Shown here: positions 35,033 to 45,956 of the stretch, piece by piece | Layout: each line of letters opens with the position of its first letter | Position numbering within the stretch: the first letter of the stretch is position 1 | NCBI RefSeq assembly: GCF_029978005.1 | Contig: NZ_JARKOZ010000058.1 | Span: 1 to 64,000 of the forward strand | Origin: Solidesulfovibrio sp. | GTDB taxonomy: Bacteria; Desulfobacterota; Desulfovibrionia; Desulfovibrionales; Desulfovibrionaceae | Length of the DNA stretch: 64,000 nucleotides | Reading direction: 5' to 3' | The notes under the pieces: generated by a model | What the model was told of the DNA's origin: nothing | Seen by the model: the letters and a program-made list of their open reading frames with translations, nothing else | The model's database searches: none | Made by a program: the position numbers and the translations under genes

Positions 35033-35689
35033 CTAGTCCCGGGTCCAGGACAGCACCTGGCAGGTCTTTTCCAGCAGGGCGTGGAGTTCCCGTTCCTTGG
35101 TTTCGGGCAGGCCCTGGATGCGGATGGACACGTCGCGGCGGGCGGCGTCGGCCCGGTCGTAGGAAGAAAGGATGCTGATGATGCGGGCCTCGTGGCCGCG
35201 CAGGGCGTCGAGCACGGGCTTGAGGCTGCCTTCGTTGGTACCCAGGCGCAGGCCGATCTGGATGCCGCCCTGGTCGATGCCGGTGATGGACACGAAGAGT
35301 CTGAAGATGTCCGTGTCCGTGATGATGCCCACGACCTTGCCCGCGGCGTCCACCACCGGCAGGCAGCCGACCTTGTTGTCGCGCATGACCAGGGCCGCCC
35401 GCTCCACCGTGTCGGTCGGCCGGATGGACAGCGGGGACTTGTTCATGATGCTTTTGAGCTTCATCTCCGAGAGCAGGTAGGTCATCTCGTACATGTCGAG
35501 CGTGGTCGCGGCCGAGGGCGAGGCGGCCTTGAGGTCGCGCTCGGACACGATGCCGACGAGCCTGCCGTCCTTGTCCACCACGGGCAGGCGGCGGATCTTG
35601 CGTTCGCGCAGCATCCGCCCGGCCTTGATCATGGACACGTCCTCGGTCGCCGTGACCACGTTGCGCGACATCCAATCTCCGACGAGCAT
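35033..35689 (-). CDS. CBS-pair and ACT-like domain protein (AcuB-like)
   Basis: The 218-residue cytosolic protein has two CBS motifs (MLVGDWMSRNVVTATEDVSM ... GIVSERDLKAA, about 1-65; LKSIMNKSPLSIRPTDTVE ... GIITDTDIFRL, about 75-130). A C-terminal ACT-like region with REGR-type strands (GLRLGTNEGSLKPVLDALRGH) follows. Such proteins usually sense nucleotides or amino acids. The ATG at 35689 follows AAGGAG. It lies 147 bp after livF, before the operon terminator, and may modulate the transporter or the catabolic genes. Confidence 0.85.
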   Translation of the reverse strand: MLVGDWMSRNVVTATEDVSMIKAGRMLRERKIRRLPVVDKDGRLVGIVSERDLKAASPSAATTLDMYEMTYLLSEMKLKSIMNKSPLSIRPTDTVERAALVMRDNKVGCLPVVDAAGKVVGIITDTDIFRLFVSITGIDQGGIQIGLRLGTNEGSLKPVLDALRGHEARIISILSSYDRADAARRDVSIRIQGLPETKERELHALLEKTCQVLSWTRD

Positions 35690-35835
35690 GCTGTGGCTCC
35701 TTGCGCTAGTGTTGCGTCCTGAAGCATCCGTCCGGATTTTCCAGGACAAACCAATGCCCCGAATCCATTGTCGTCCGACCGCCTGCGCGGTCCCTCCCGG
35801 CAGGACGCCCCGGGCCGGGCGGACCCGGCCCGGCG

Positions 35836-36546
35836 TCAGATGCCCAGATAGGCCGACTTGATGTGCGGGTTCTCGAGCAGCTGCCCCGCCGGCCCGGACA
35901 GGGCCACCCGGCCGTGCTCCAGCACGTAGCCCCGGTCCGAAAGCCGCAGCGAGTGGTGCACGTCCTGTTCGACGAGGAGCACCGTGGTGCCGGAGTCGGC
36001 GATCTTGCGCAGGGTGTCGAAGATGGACTTGACCAGGATGGGCGCGAGTCCAAGCGACGGTTCGTCGAGCATGAGCAGCCCCGGCAACGCCATGAGTCCC
36101 CGGCCGATGGCCACCATCTGCTGCTCGCCGCCGGAAAGCGTCATGGCCGTCTGGGCCTGGCGTTCGAGCAGGCGCGGCAGCAGGGCGTGGACCTGGCGCA
36201 GGGTCTTGTCCCGCTCCTTGTAGGCCCTGGGCGAGTAGGCCCCGATCATCAGGTTTTCGGCCACGGTCATGAGCGAGAAGAGCCGCCTGCCCTCGGGCAC
36301 GTGGACGATGCCGCGATCGACGATGCGCTCGGGCGGCAGGTTCTGGATGGGTTCGCCCTTGAAGCGGATGATGCCGGAACTCGGGGCCATGAGGCCGGAG
36401 ATGGTCTTGAGCAGGGTGGACTTGCCCGCGCCGTTGCCGCCGATGATGCTCACGACCTCGCCTTCCTCCACGGTCAGCGACAGGTCGTTTATGACCTGGA
36501 CGTCGCCGTAGGCCACGTCGATGTGTTCCACGCTAAGCAGCGTCAT
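35836..36546 (-). CDS. livF: Branched-chain-type amino acid ABC transporter ATPase LivF
   Basis: This 236-residue ATPase has Walker A GGNGAGKST (about 36-44), signature LSGGEQQMVAIGRGLM, Walker B LLMLDEPSLGL and the H-loop region LLVEQD. It works with LivG, LivH, LivM and the binding protein at the inner membrane. Its start overlaps the livG stop by 14 nt. Confidence 0.95.
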   Translation of the reverse strand: MTLLSVEHIDVAYGDVQVINDLSLTVEEGEVVSIIGGNGAGKSTLLKTISGLMAPSSGIIRFKGEPIQNLPPERIVDRGIVHVPEGRRLFSLMTVAENLMIGAYSPRAYKERDKTLRQVHALLPRLLERQAQTAMTLSGGEQQMVAIGRGLMALPGLLMLDEPSLGLAPILVKSIFDTLRKIADSGTTVLLVEQDVHHSLRLSDRGYVLEHGRVALSGPAGQLLENPHIKSAYLGI

Positions 36547-37264
36547 AGTCCCCCCCGAGATAGGCCTTGATGACGTTCTCGTCCCTGGTCACGGCCTCGG
36601 GCGTGCCCTCGGCGATCTTCTGGCCGAAGTGGATGACCGCCACCCGGTCGGAGAGCGCCATGACGGCGCGCATGATGTGCTCGATGACGAAGACCGTGAC
36701 GCCCCGGTCGCGCAGTCCCCTGATGACGGCGATCATGTCGTCCACTTCGGTGGGGCGCAGGCCGGCCATGACCTCGTCGAGGAGCAGCAGTTCGGGGTTC
36801 GTCGCCAGGGCCTTGCCGATCTCCAGGCGCTTGCGGTCGGCGATGGTGAGGCTGCCGGCCAGGCGGTCGCGCAGATGCTCCAGGCCGAGGACGGCCATGA
36901 CCTCTTCGGCTTTTTCGCGGGCCTTGGCCGTGGAGTTGGTGTGCAAAAACGCCCCGACCATGACGTTGTAGAGGACGGTCTTGCTGGCGAAGGGCTTGAC
37001 GATCTGGAAGGTGCGGGCCAGGCCCAGCTTGCACAGGTCCCAGGGCTTGCGGCCGTTTATGACCGCGTCCTTGAAGCGGATGGTGCCCTCGGAGGGCGGG
37101 TAGACCCCGGCCACGAGGTTGAACACCGTGGACTTGCCCGCGCCGTTGGGGCCGATCAGCGCCAGGATCTCGCCCTTTTCGATGTGCAGGTCCAGGGCGC
37201 TGACCGCGGTCAGGCCGCCGAAGTGCTTGGTCAGGGTCGTGATTTCAAGGATGTTGGCGCTCAT
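36533..37264 (-). CDS. livG: Branched-chain-type amino acid ABC transporter ATPase LivG
   Basis: This 243-residue ATPase has Walker A GPNGAGKST and Walker B LLLLDEVMAGLRP. The signature motif is altered: GSLTIADRKRLEIGKAL where LSGGQ/LSYGQ is usual. Related LivG proteins often deviate here, but less strongly. The ATG overlaps the livM stop codon. Confidence 0.94.
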   Translation of the reverse strand: MSANILEITTLTKHFGGLTAVSALDLHIEKGEILALIGPNGAGKSTVFNLVAGVYPPSEGTIRFKDAVINGRKPWDLCKLGLARTFQIVKPFASKTVLYNVMVGAFLHTNSTAKAREKAEEVMAVLGLEHLRDRLAGSLTIADRKRLEIGKALATNPELLLLDEVMAGLRPTEVDDMIAVIRGLRDRGVTVFVIEHIMRAVMALSDRVAVIHFGQKIAEGTPEAVTRDENVIKAYLGGDYDAA

Positions 37265-38277
37265 GCGGCGACTCCCTTGGCGTTGGGTTCCCGGGTGATC
37301 TTGCGGGCCAGCTTGTCGTAGACGGCGGACAGCGGCGCGGTGAGGCCTTGCGGCTTGTAGAGCATGACCAGGATGAGGATGAGGCCGAAGATGACGAGGT
37401 GCAGGCCGGGCAGCATGTCGCTCAGGTAGATGCGGGTGAACTCGTTAAGCGGCCGCAGCACCAGCGCGCCGATGACCGGGCCGGCGATGGTGCCCCGGCC
37501 GCCGATGAGCGCGATGAAGGCGATCTCGAAGGAGAGGTCGAGGCCCATGAGGCCCTTGGGATAGAAGTAGAGCATGAGCTGGGCGTAGAAGGTGCCGGCC
37601 AGGGCCGTGAAGAAGCAGGACAGGGCCATGGACAAAAGCTTGCAGTTGGCCACGTTGACGCCCAGCGCCGCGGCCGCCTCGGGCTCCTCGCCGCCGGCGG
37701 CCAGGTAGTAGCCGATCTTGGAGCGGGAGATGAACCATGTCAGGGTCAGGACGATGAGCAGCATGACCAGGATGATGTAGTAGTACGGCAGCTTGGACAT
37801 GAACTGGTAGTGCCAGAAGGACGGGTCCTTAAGCGGTATGAGCAGCCCCCGCGGACCGTTGACCTTCAGCGGCCCCAACGAATCGATGTTTTCCACCATG
37901 ACCCGGATGCCTTCGGCGAAGGCGATGGTGCACAGGCAAAAGTAGGCCCCGCGCATGCGGAAGGTGGGAAGGCCGATGACGACGCCGACCAGGGCGGCGA
38001 GCACCCCGCCGACCAGCATGCCGATCCAGGGGGAGACGCCGTACTGGAGGGTGAGGATGGTCGAGGTGTAGGCCCCGATGCCGACGAAGACCGAGTGGCC
38101 AAGCGGCAGCACCCCGGCGAAGCCGCCGACCAGGTTCCAGGACGTGGTCAGGTACGCGTAGAAAAAGAGCAGGATGAGGATTTGCAGGTAGGTGGGCGAG
38201 GTGACCACCAGGGGCAGCCCGAAGGCGACGAGGGCGGCAACGGTCATAAGCGTTGCGTCGAGTTGTTTTCGGCTCAC
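37261..38277 (-). CDS. livM: Branched-chain-type amino acid ABC transporter permease LivM
   Basis: This 338-residue multi-spanning permease carries the LivM signature AAAALGVNVANCKLLSMALSCFFTALAG and the segment GGRGTIAGPVIGALVL. The GTG at 38277 follows AGGAGGGG and fits the family length; the longer open frame upstream belongs to the shadow of livH. It ends by overlapping livG by 4 nt. Confidence 0.93.
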   Translation of the reverse strand: MSRKQLDATLMTVAALVAFGLPLVVTSPTYLQILILLFFYAYLTTSWNLVGGFAGVLPLGHSVFVGIGAYTSTILTLQYGVSPWIGMLVGGVLAALVGVVIGLPTFRMRGAYFCLCTIAFAEGIRVMVENIDSLGPLKVNGPRGLLIPLKDPSFWHYQFMSKLPYYYIILVMLLIVLTLTWFISRSKIGYYLAAGGEEPEAAAALGVNVANCKLLSMALSCFFTALAGTFYAQLMLYFYPKGLMGLDLSFEIAFIALIGGRGTIAGPVIGALVLRPLNEFTRIYLSDMLPGLHLVIFGLILILVMLYKPQGLTAPLSAVYDKLARKITREPNAKGVAA

Positions 38278-38288
38278 GGCGTCCCCTC

Positions 38289-39173
38289 CTACCAGTCCTG
38301 TTTGTTGCCGAAAAAACCCGAGGGTTTCACGAACAAGATAATGAGAAAAATGGCGTAGATGATGGCCTCGGTCCAGGTGGAGGCCATGAACTGCGAAAAG
38401 ACGGATTCGATCAGGCCGATGACCAGGCCGCCGAGGAGCGCCCCGGGAATGCTGCCAAGGCCCCCGAGGACCACGATGATGAAGGCCCGGATGTCGAAGA
38501 CCACGCCCACCGACGGGTAGACGTAGTAGAAGGGAATGAGCACGCAGCCGGCGATGCCGGCGATGGCGGTGCCCAGGCCAAAGGCGATGTTGTAGACCTT
38601 GTACTGGTCGATGCCCATGAGGTTGGCCGCCTCGCGGTCGAGGCTGGTGGCCCGAAGCGCCATGCCGATCTTGGTCTTGCGCATGAAAAGGGCCAGGCCC
38701 ACGGCCGTGGCCACGGCGATGACGAAGCCGGAAAATTTGGGGATGGAGACGATGAAGGAGCCGAGCGCGAAGGACTTGTTGGAAATGGCCGTGCGCACGG
38801 TGCGGTATTCGGCCCCGAAGAGCATGAGCGCCAGGTTGTCCAGGACGTACCAGACGCCGGTGGTCACGATGATGACCGTCAGCGGTTCGCGGACCTGCCG
38901 CTCGGCCCGGAACACGGGTTTTATCACCAGATCCTGGAGATAGTAGCCGAAGAAGTAGAGGATGGGAGGAACGATAAGAAGAGCCAGGTACGGGTGGATG
39001 CCCGTGAGCTTGATCAGCCAATAGGCGCTGAACATGCCGACCATGAGCAGGGAGCCGTGGGCGAAGTTGACCACCTTCATCACCCCGAAGATCAGGGTGA
39101 GACCCAGGGCGGTCAGCCCGTACATGGCGCCCATCATGATGCCGTTGAGCGTCGCCTGAATCACCGCGGTCAT
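38289..39173 (-). CDS. livH: Branched-chain-type amino acid ABC transporter permease LivH
   Basis: This 294-residue permease opens with QATLNGIMMGAMYGLTALGLTLIFGVMKVVNFAHG, the hallmark of LivH. It contains the coupling region LRATSLDREAANLMGID and GGLGSIPGALLGGLVIGL. It pairs with LivM, 11 bp downstream. Confidence 0.95.
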   Translation of the reverse strand: MTAVIQATLNGIMMGAMYGLTALGLTLIFGVMKVVNFAHGSLLMVGMFSAYWLIKLTGIHPYLALLIVPPILYFFGYYLQDLVIKPVFRAERQVREPLTVIIVTTGVWYVLDNLALMLFGAEYRTVRTAISNKSFALGSFIVSIPKFSGFVIAVATAVGLALFMRKTKIGMALRATSLDREAANLMGIDQYKVYNIAFGLGTAIAGIAGCVLIPFYYVYPSVGVVFDIRAFIIVVLGGLGSIPGALLGGLVIGLIESVFSQFMASTWTEAIIYAIFLIILFVKPSGFFGNKQDW

Positions 39174-39246
39174 GAGGCCTACTCCAGGACGTTTGCCCCG
39201 GGCGGCCAGCCAGACCGCCCGGGGCGTTTATGGGGAAGCGTCGGGG

Positions 39247-40494
39247 CTACTTGTTGGCCGGAAAGACCGGAGTGTAACCGGCGCGGCGGGCGGCCTTGGG
39301 CCACACGGTCACGCGCTCGGGCTTGCCGTCGACCTTGGCCACCTGCACGATGACGATGCCGGCGTTCTTGTTCTGGCCGTCCTTGTCGAACTCCACGCCG
39401 TCGTAGGAGACGATCATGGCCGGGCCGGAGGTGAGATTGGTGGCGGCCAGGGCTTCGCGGATCTTGGCCGGGTCGGTGGAACCGGCGCGCTCCAGGGCGT
39501 CGGCGATGACGTACATGGCGGCGTAGGCGTCCACGGATTCGCCGGTCAGGTCATAGCCGTACTTCTTCTTGAACTTGGCGTTGGTTTCCTTGGCGCCGGG
39601 CTTGTTGACGTCGGTGTTCCACTCGACCTCGTCGAAGATGCCGTAGGCGGTGTCGCCGGTGTTCTCCAGGAACTTGGGATCGGCGTGGCCGCCGCCGCTG
39701 GCCAGCACGACCTTGGGCTTGACCTGCATCTCGGCCATGGTGTTGGTCAAAAGGATGGCGTCCGCGGCGTTGGAGACGAGCATGACGACGTCGGGGTTGG
39801 CGGACTTGAGCTTGGTCACGACCGGGGTCAGGTCCGTGGCCGTGGACGGATAGGGCTCGTCGAGGACGATCTGGTAGCCGTCCTTCTTGGCCAGCTCGCG
39901 CCACTTCTCGGCGAAACCGGTGCCCCAGTCGCCGTTTTCGAACACGAAGGCGATGGTCTTGAGCTTGGTTCCGGTCTCTTCCTGCATGTCCTTCAGGAAG
40001 CGGAACTGGTCGCGCACCCACCAGGAGTCCTTGGCGGCCACGCGGAAGACGTTTTTGAAGCCGCGTTCGGTGATGGTGTCGCGCACGGCCACGGGCACCA
40101 CGAAGGGGATGCCGTAGCGCTCGGCCACCTGGGTGGCCGGGTAGGTCACGGCGGAGTTCCAGCAACCGGTCATGAGGTTGACCTTTTCGGTGTTGATGAG
40201 GCGCTCGGTCTCGGTCACGCCGACGGTGGGGTCGGATTTGCTGTCGGCGTAGACGAGTTCGAGCTTGGCTCCGCCCAGGGACTTGATGCCGCCGGCGGCG
40301 TTGATCTCCTCCACGGCCATTTCCCGGGCCTGCTTGCCCTGGACGCCGACCGAGGCCGACGGGCCGGACAGCGGCTCGACGTTGCCGATTTTCACCACCT
40401 TGTCGGCGGCGCCGGCCGGCGAGGCGGCCAGGTACAGGCCCAGCGCCGCGGCCAGGCAGCAAGCCAGAAGCGATCCCTTGCCCTGCGTTTTCAT
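39247..40494 (-). CDS. livK: Periplasmic amino-acid-type ABC substrate-binding protein (LivK family)
   Basis: This 415-residue exported binding protein has a signal peptide (residues 1 to about 29, ending SPAGA before ADK). It shows the family start VVKIGNVEPLSGPSASVGVQ and a type I fold. Its 415 residues are longer than LivJ/LivK (about 370) and like related binding proteins for other amino acids or urea. Linkage to a GABA-type aminotransferase suggests an omega-amino acid or related substrate; this is inference. It lies 42 bp after the aminotransferase gene. Confidence 0.92.
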   Translation of the reverse strand: MKTQGKGSLLACCLAAALGLYLAASPAGAADKVVKIGNVEPLSGPSASVGVQGKQAREMAVEEINAAGGIKSLGGAKLELVYADSKSDPTVGVTETERLINTEKVNLMTGCWNSAVTYPATQVAERYGIPFVVPVAVRDTITERGFKNVFRVAAKDSWWVRDQFRFLKDMQEETGTKLKTIAFVFENGDWGTGFAEKWRELAKKDGYQIVLDEPYPSTATDLTPVVTKLKSANPDVVMLVSNAADAILLTNTMAEMQVKPKVVLASGGGHADPKFLENTGDTAYGIFDEVEWNTDVNKPGAKETNAKFKKKYGYDLTGESVDAYAAMYVIADALERAGSTDPAKIREALAATNLTSGPAMIVSYDGVEFDKDGQNKNAGIVIVQVAKVDGKPERVTVWPKAARRAGYTPVFPANK

Positions 40495-40536
40495 GCCTTT
40501 CCCCTTGGTTGACGGTTGCTGTCGGTCGGGCCTTGC

Positions 40537-41862
40537 CTATTTGCCGAGGCTCTTGGAGACCTCGCGGATGCCGCTTTCCATGATGTCCAGGCCGCGTGAA
40601 AGCTGCTCGTCGGTGATGACCAGCGGCATGAGCGCCCGGATGCAGTTGCCGAAGTTGCCGCAGGAGAGCACGAGCAGGCCGTGGTCCTGGCAGTACTTGA
40701 CCACGCCCTTGGCCGCCTCGGGACACGGGGCCTTGGTCGTGCGGTCGGAGACGAACTCCAGGGCGCGCATGGCCCCAAGGCCCCTGGCGTCGCCGATGAG
40801 CGCGAACTCGTCCTTCCAGGCCTCGAAGCGGGCGGCCAGCGTGTCGCCCAGGCGCACGGCGGCGGCCAGCAGGCCCTCCTCCTCGATGGCGTCGAGCACG
40901 GCGATGCCGGCGCGGCAGGCGAGCGGGTTGCCGCCGTAGGTGCCGCCGATGCCGCCCACGTGGACGGAATCCATGATGTCGGCCTTGCCCACGACGCCGG
41001 CCAGGGGCAGGCCGCCGCCCATGCTCTTGGCCACGCTCATGAGGTCGGGCTCCACGCCGAAGTGCTCCATGGCGAACATCTTGGAGGTGCGGCCGAATCC
41101 GGACTGGACCTCGTCGGCGACGAACACGATGCCGAACTCCTCGCAGATGGCCTTGAGCTTGACGAAGAATTCCGCCGGCGGCACCACGAAGCCGCCCTCG
41201 CCCTGGACCGGCTCGGCGATGATGCAGGCGGTCTGCTCGGCGGCGGCCGTGCCGATGAAGAATTCGCGCATCTTTTCCGCGCAGGCCACGCCGCAGTCGG
41301 GGTAGGACAGGCCCAGGGGGCAGCGGTAGCAGTAGGCGTAGTAGGGGTACTGGTAGACCTCGGCGGCCATGGGGCCGAAGGCGTACTTGTAGGGCTTGAC
41401 CTTGCTGGTGAGCGACATGGCCAGAAGCGTGCGGCCGTGGAAGGCGTTCTTCATGGCGATGACGCCGGCGCGGCCGGTGTGGCAGCGGGCGATCTTGACC
41501 GTGTTCTCCACGGCCTCGGAGCCGCTGTTGACGAACAGGGCCTTTTTGGGACTTTTGCCGGCGGCGGCCTCGCACACGCGCCTGGCCAGCTCCACGTAGG
41601 GCTCGTACAGGGTGATCATGGAGCAGGTGTGGAGGTACTTGTCGGCCTGGTCCTTGACGGCGGCCACGACTTTGGGGTGGCAGTGGCCGACGTTGAGCAC
41701 GCCGATGCCGCCGACGAAGTCGATGAATTCGCGGCCTTCGACGTCTCGCAGCATGGCGCCCTGGGCGGATTCGACGAAAAAGGGCGTGGCGTTGGGATGG
41801 CCCTTGGGGACGTAACGATCGCGGAGCGCCTGGAGTTGGCTCGCTTTGCCGGAAGTGTTCAC
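40537..41862 (-). CDS. gabT: 4-Aminobutyrate-type class III aminotransferase
   Basis: This 441-residue PLP enzyme transfers the amino group of GABA or a related omega-amino acid. Signatures are NSGSEAVENTVKIAR, FHGRTLLAMSLTSK, EPVQGEGGFVVPP, FVADEVQSGFGRTSKMFA, and the PLP lysine region SVAKSMGGGLPL. It is first in an operon with the liv transporter genes, behind a sigma-54 promoter (41940-41955). With the aldehyde dehydrogenase at 44318 it would form a GABA-to-succinate route. Confidence 0.92.
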   Translation of the reverse strand: MNTSGKASQLQALRDRYVPKGHPNATPFFVESAQGAMLRDVEGREFIDFVGGIGVLNVGHCHPKVVAAVKDQADKYLHTCSMITLYEPYVELARRVCEAAAGKSPKKALFVNSGSEAVENTVKIARCHTGRAGVIAMKNAFHGRTLLAMSLTSKVKPYKYAFGPMAAEVYQYPYYAYCYRCPLGLSYPDCGVACAEKMREFFIGTAAAEQTACIIAEPVQGEGGFVVPPAEFFVKLKAICEEFGIVFVADEVQSGFGRTSKMFAMEHFGVEPDLMSVAKSMGGGLPLAGVVGKADIMDSVHVGGIGGTYGGNPLACRAGIAVLDAIEEEGLLAAAVRLGDTLAARFEAWKDEFALIGDARGLGAMRALEFVSDRTTKAPCPEAAKGVVKYCQDHGLLVLSCGNFGNCIRALMPLVITDEQLSRGLDIMESGIREVSKSLGK

Positions 41863-41939
41863 GGAGCATCCTCGAGGTTGGCGGTTTTGGGCGAAAGCGC
41901 CTTGTGGTCATTGGCACCGAAACGTCAGCCAGAGTTTAC

Positions 41940-41955
41940 AGCAAGAACCACGCCA
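41940..41955 (-). promoter_or_regulatory. Sigma-54 promoter of the gabT-liv operon
   Basis: On the minus strand TGGCGTGGTTCTTGCT matches 14 of 16 positions, with GG and GC spaced correctly. It lies about 80 bp before the gabT start codon. Confidence 0.72.
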
Positions 41956-42026
41956 GAGGCTCTTTTAAAAATTATCATGTTATTTTAGTATGTTGTAAAA
42001 GTCGTCCTCCGCTTGCATCCCGGCGC

Positions 42027-42044
42027 TGATTCTCTTTTGAATCG
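42027..42044. promoter_or_regulatory. TGATTC-N6-GAATC inverted repeat 1 (putative gab enhancer)
   Basis: TGATTC-TCTTTT-GAATCG lies about 72 bp upstream of the -24 element. It has the same arms and spacing as the repeats at 42085 and 42267. Confidence 0.62.
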
Positions 42045-42084
42045 GCAAATTTGTAAAAATCATGTTGCTGTCGATGGTTGGCGT

Positions 42085-42102
42085 TGATTCTCTGATGAAT
42101 CG
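42085..42102. promoter_or_regulatory. TGATTC-N6-GAATC inverted repeat 2 (putative gab enhancer)
   Basis: TGATTC-TCTGAT-GAATCG lies 58 bp from repeat 1 and about 130 bp upstream of the -24 element. Confidence 0.62.
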
Positions 42103-42266
42103 CAAGAAGTCCGCTTCGGGTCGCCCGGGACGCTGACCGCCGGACCACGGGCGCGACGCAGCCGATGCGGTCGAAAAACAGTGAGGAAGCAAAGCCGGTT
42201 GGGGGAAAACGCCCGAGGTGGAGATCGGGAAAAAAGTCCGTCGCGGGCGCGGCGACGGATAACGTC

Positions 42267-42281
42267 TGATTCAGAAACGAA

Positions 42282-42284
<3 letters not shown>
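42267..42284. promoter_or_regulatory. TGATTC-N6-GAATCA inverted repeat 3
   Basis: TGATTC-AGAAAC-GAATCA, a perfect-armed copy, overlaps the 3' end of the regulator gene by 3 nt, far from the promoter. Confidence 0.5.
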
Positions 42285-43982
<1,698 letters not shown>

Positions 43983-44317
43983 CGAGGACTCCGCAAAAAT
44001 GTCGCCGTGGGGACGCGGGGCCGTCCTTTTGCCCGCAAAGTGTCATGAAACCAAGGTTCGAGGCAACCCGCCGCGGGAACGGAAAGCCCCTTGCCGCCGG
44101 GCGGGCCGGGCGGGGCCCCCCTTGCGCGGCGCGGGCGTCCGGGCTTATAGGCCTTGACCCAATGGGTCCCGGGCCTGTTGCGCGCCGTTCCCCGGCTCCG
44201 GATTTTTACGGAGAATATTCTGTTTTTGCAAATTTCGAGCGGCGAAACGACGGCGCGCCCGTGAGGCAAGGCAATCCCGCAAGGGAATTTCGTCAACGCA
44301 AGCACAGGGGGAATCTC
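43983..44317. other. Divergent region between the gab regulator and the aldehyde dehydrogenase
   Basis: This 335-bp region holds no gene. A 10-bp palindrome AGAATATTCT lies at 44211-44220 in an AT-rich patch. A weak sigma-54-like match (44080-44095, 12 of 16) is present, but no TGATTC repeat, so the promoter of the dehydrogenase is unresolved. Confidence 0.4.
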
Positions 44318-45772
44318 ATGTTGCAGCTTTCCAATCCGCAGCTTTTCCGCGAAGGCTGCCTTGTCGACGGCGCCTGGGTGGCGGCGGCAAGCGGCGAGAC
44401 CATGGCCGTGACCAATCCCGCGGACGGGAGCCTCGTCGGGCATGTGCCCCAGCTGTCCGAAAAGGAGATCGAGGGCGTCATCGCCGCGGCCGACCGGGCC
44501 CGCAAGCCCTGGGCGGCCCTGGCCGCCTCCCAGCGCGCCGCCGTGCTGGAGAAATGGTACGACCTCATCATCGCCAACGCCGACGACCTGGCCCGCATCC
44601 TCACCACCGAGCAGGGCAAGCCGCTGGCCGAGGCCAAGGGCGAGATCCTCTACGCCGCGTCGTTTATCAAGTGGTTTTCCGAGGAGGCCCGGCGCGTCTA
44701 CGGCGACGTCATTCCCGCGCCCACGGCCGACAAACGGCTCTTCGTCATCAAGCAGCCCGTGGGGGTGTGCGCGGCGATCACGCCCTGGAACTTCCCGGCG
44801 GCCATGATCACCCGCAAGGCCGGGCCGGCTCTGGCCGCCGGCTGCGCCATGATCGTGCGTCCGGCCGCCCAGACGCCCTTTTCCGCCCTGGCGCTCGGCG
44901 AGCTGGCCGTGGCCGCCGGCGTGCCGGCCGGCGTGTTCCAGGTCGTCACCGGCAAGTCCCGGGCCATCGGCGCGGTGCTGACCGGAAGCGACACGGTGCG
45001 CAAGCTGTCGTTCACCGGCTCCACCGAAGTCGGCCGCACCCTCATGGCCCAGTGCGCCCCGACCATCAAGCGCATCTCTTTGGAGCTCGGCGGCAACGCG
45101 CCGTTCATCGTCTTCGACGACGCCGACCTCGACGCCGCCGTGACCGGGGCCATCGCCTCCAAGTACCGCAACGCCGGCCAGACCTGCGTGTGCGCCAACC
45201 GGCTCTACGTGCAGTCCGGGGTCTACGACGCCTTCGCCGCCAAGCTGGCCGCGGCCGTGGCCGCGATGCCCATCGGCCGGGGCGACGCCCCGGGCGTGCT
45301 GGTCGGCCCCATGATCGACGCCAAGGCCGTGGAGAAGGTCGAGAGCCACATCGCCGACGCCGTGGAAAAGGGCGCGAAAGTGCTGCTCGGCGGCAAGCGC
45401 CATGCCCTCGGCGGCCAGTTCTTCGAGCCCACCATCCTCACGGGCGTGACCAGCGCCATGCGCGTGGCCAGGGAAGAGACCTTCGGCCCCCTGGCCCCGC
45501 TTTTCAGCTTCGAGACCGAAGCGGAAGTGGTGGCCGCGGCCAACGACACCGAGTACGGCCTGGCCGCCTACTTCTACACCGAAAACGCCCGCCGGGCCTG
45601 GCGCGTGGCCGAGGCCCTGGAATACGGCCTCATCGGCCACAACACCGGGCTCATCTCCAACGAGGTCGCGCCCTTCGGCGGGGTGAAGCAGTCCGGCATC
45701 GGCCGGGAAGGCTCCAAGTACGGCATGGACGAGTACCTGGAGATCAAATACATCTGCTCCCAGATCGGCTGA
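44318..45772 (+). CDS. gabD: NAD(P)-dependent aldehyde dehydrogenase, succinate-semialdehyde type
   Basis: This 484-residue enzyme is colinear with GabD. Signatures are ITPWNFPAAMITRKAGPALAAGC (cofactor binding), SFTGSTEVGR, LELGGNAPF (general base Glu) and NAGQTCVCANR (catalytic Cys). The C-terminus PFGGVKQSGIGREGSKYGMDEYLE is typical. The ATG at 44318 follows AGGGGGAA. It would oxidise the semialdehyde produced by the GabT-like aminotransferase. It ends before a strong terminator. Confidence 0.92.
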   Translation: MLQLSNPQLFREGCLVDGAWVAAASGETMAVTNPADGSLVGHVPQLSEKEIEGVIAAADRARKPWAALAASQRAAVLEKWYDLIIANADDLARILTTEQGKPLAEAKGEILYAASFIKWFSEEARRVYGDVIPAPTADKRLFVIKQPVGVCAAITPWNFPAAMITRKAGPALAAGCAMIVRPAAQTPFSALALGELAVAAGVPAGVFQVVTGKSRAIGAVLTGSDTVRKLSFTGSTEVGRTLMAQCAPTIKRISLELGGNAPFIVFDDADLDAAVTGAIASKYRNAGQTCVCANRLYVQSGVYDAFAAKLAAAVAAMPIGRGDAPGVLVGPMIDAKAVEKVESHIADAVEKGAKVLLGGKRHALGGQFFEPTILTGVTSAMRVAREETFGPLAPLFSFETEAEVVAAANDTEYGLAAYFYTENARRAWRVAEALEYGLIGHNTGLISNEVAPFGGVKQSGIGREGSKYGMDEYLEIKYICSQIG

Positions 45773-45845
45773 TCGCGAAACAAGGGAAACGCTCGCGCCG
45801 GCCGGAGGGGCTCGCCCTTCCGACCGCCCGCCCTGGAAACGCATC

Positions 45846-45907
45846 GCGCCCCTGCATCCGGCGTCCTGGAGACGCCGGATGCAGGGGCGCGTCTTCGTTT
45901 GATTTTT
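45846..45907 (+). terminator. Rho-independent terminator of the aldehyde dehydrogenase gene
   Basis: A perfect 20-bp stem (45846-45865 with 45871-45890) and a 5-nt loop are followed by GTCTTCGTTTGATTTTT. It lies about 75 nt after the stop codon. Confidence 0.93.
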
Positions 45908-45956
45908 CCGAAAGCCCGGAGGCGTTGCGCGATCTGGCGCGATAACCGCCGCCCGG

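Larger units (their letters stand above)
41863..42281. other. Control region of the gab-liv operon
   Basis: This 419-bp region has no gene. It contains a sigma-54 promoter and two full TGATTC-N6-GAATC inverted repeats plus part of a third at the end of the neighbouring regulator gene. AT-rich DNA lies at about 41966-42000. Confidence 0.6.

Noticed and set aside
44080..44095. Sigma-54 promoter for the aldehyde dehydrogenase gene
   Set aside because: It matches only 12 of 16 positions, gives a leader over 200 nt, and has no TGATTC repeat nearby. Too weak to list as a promoter.
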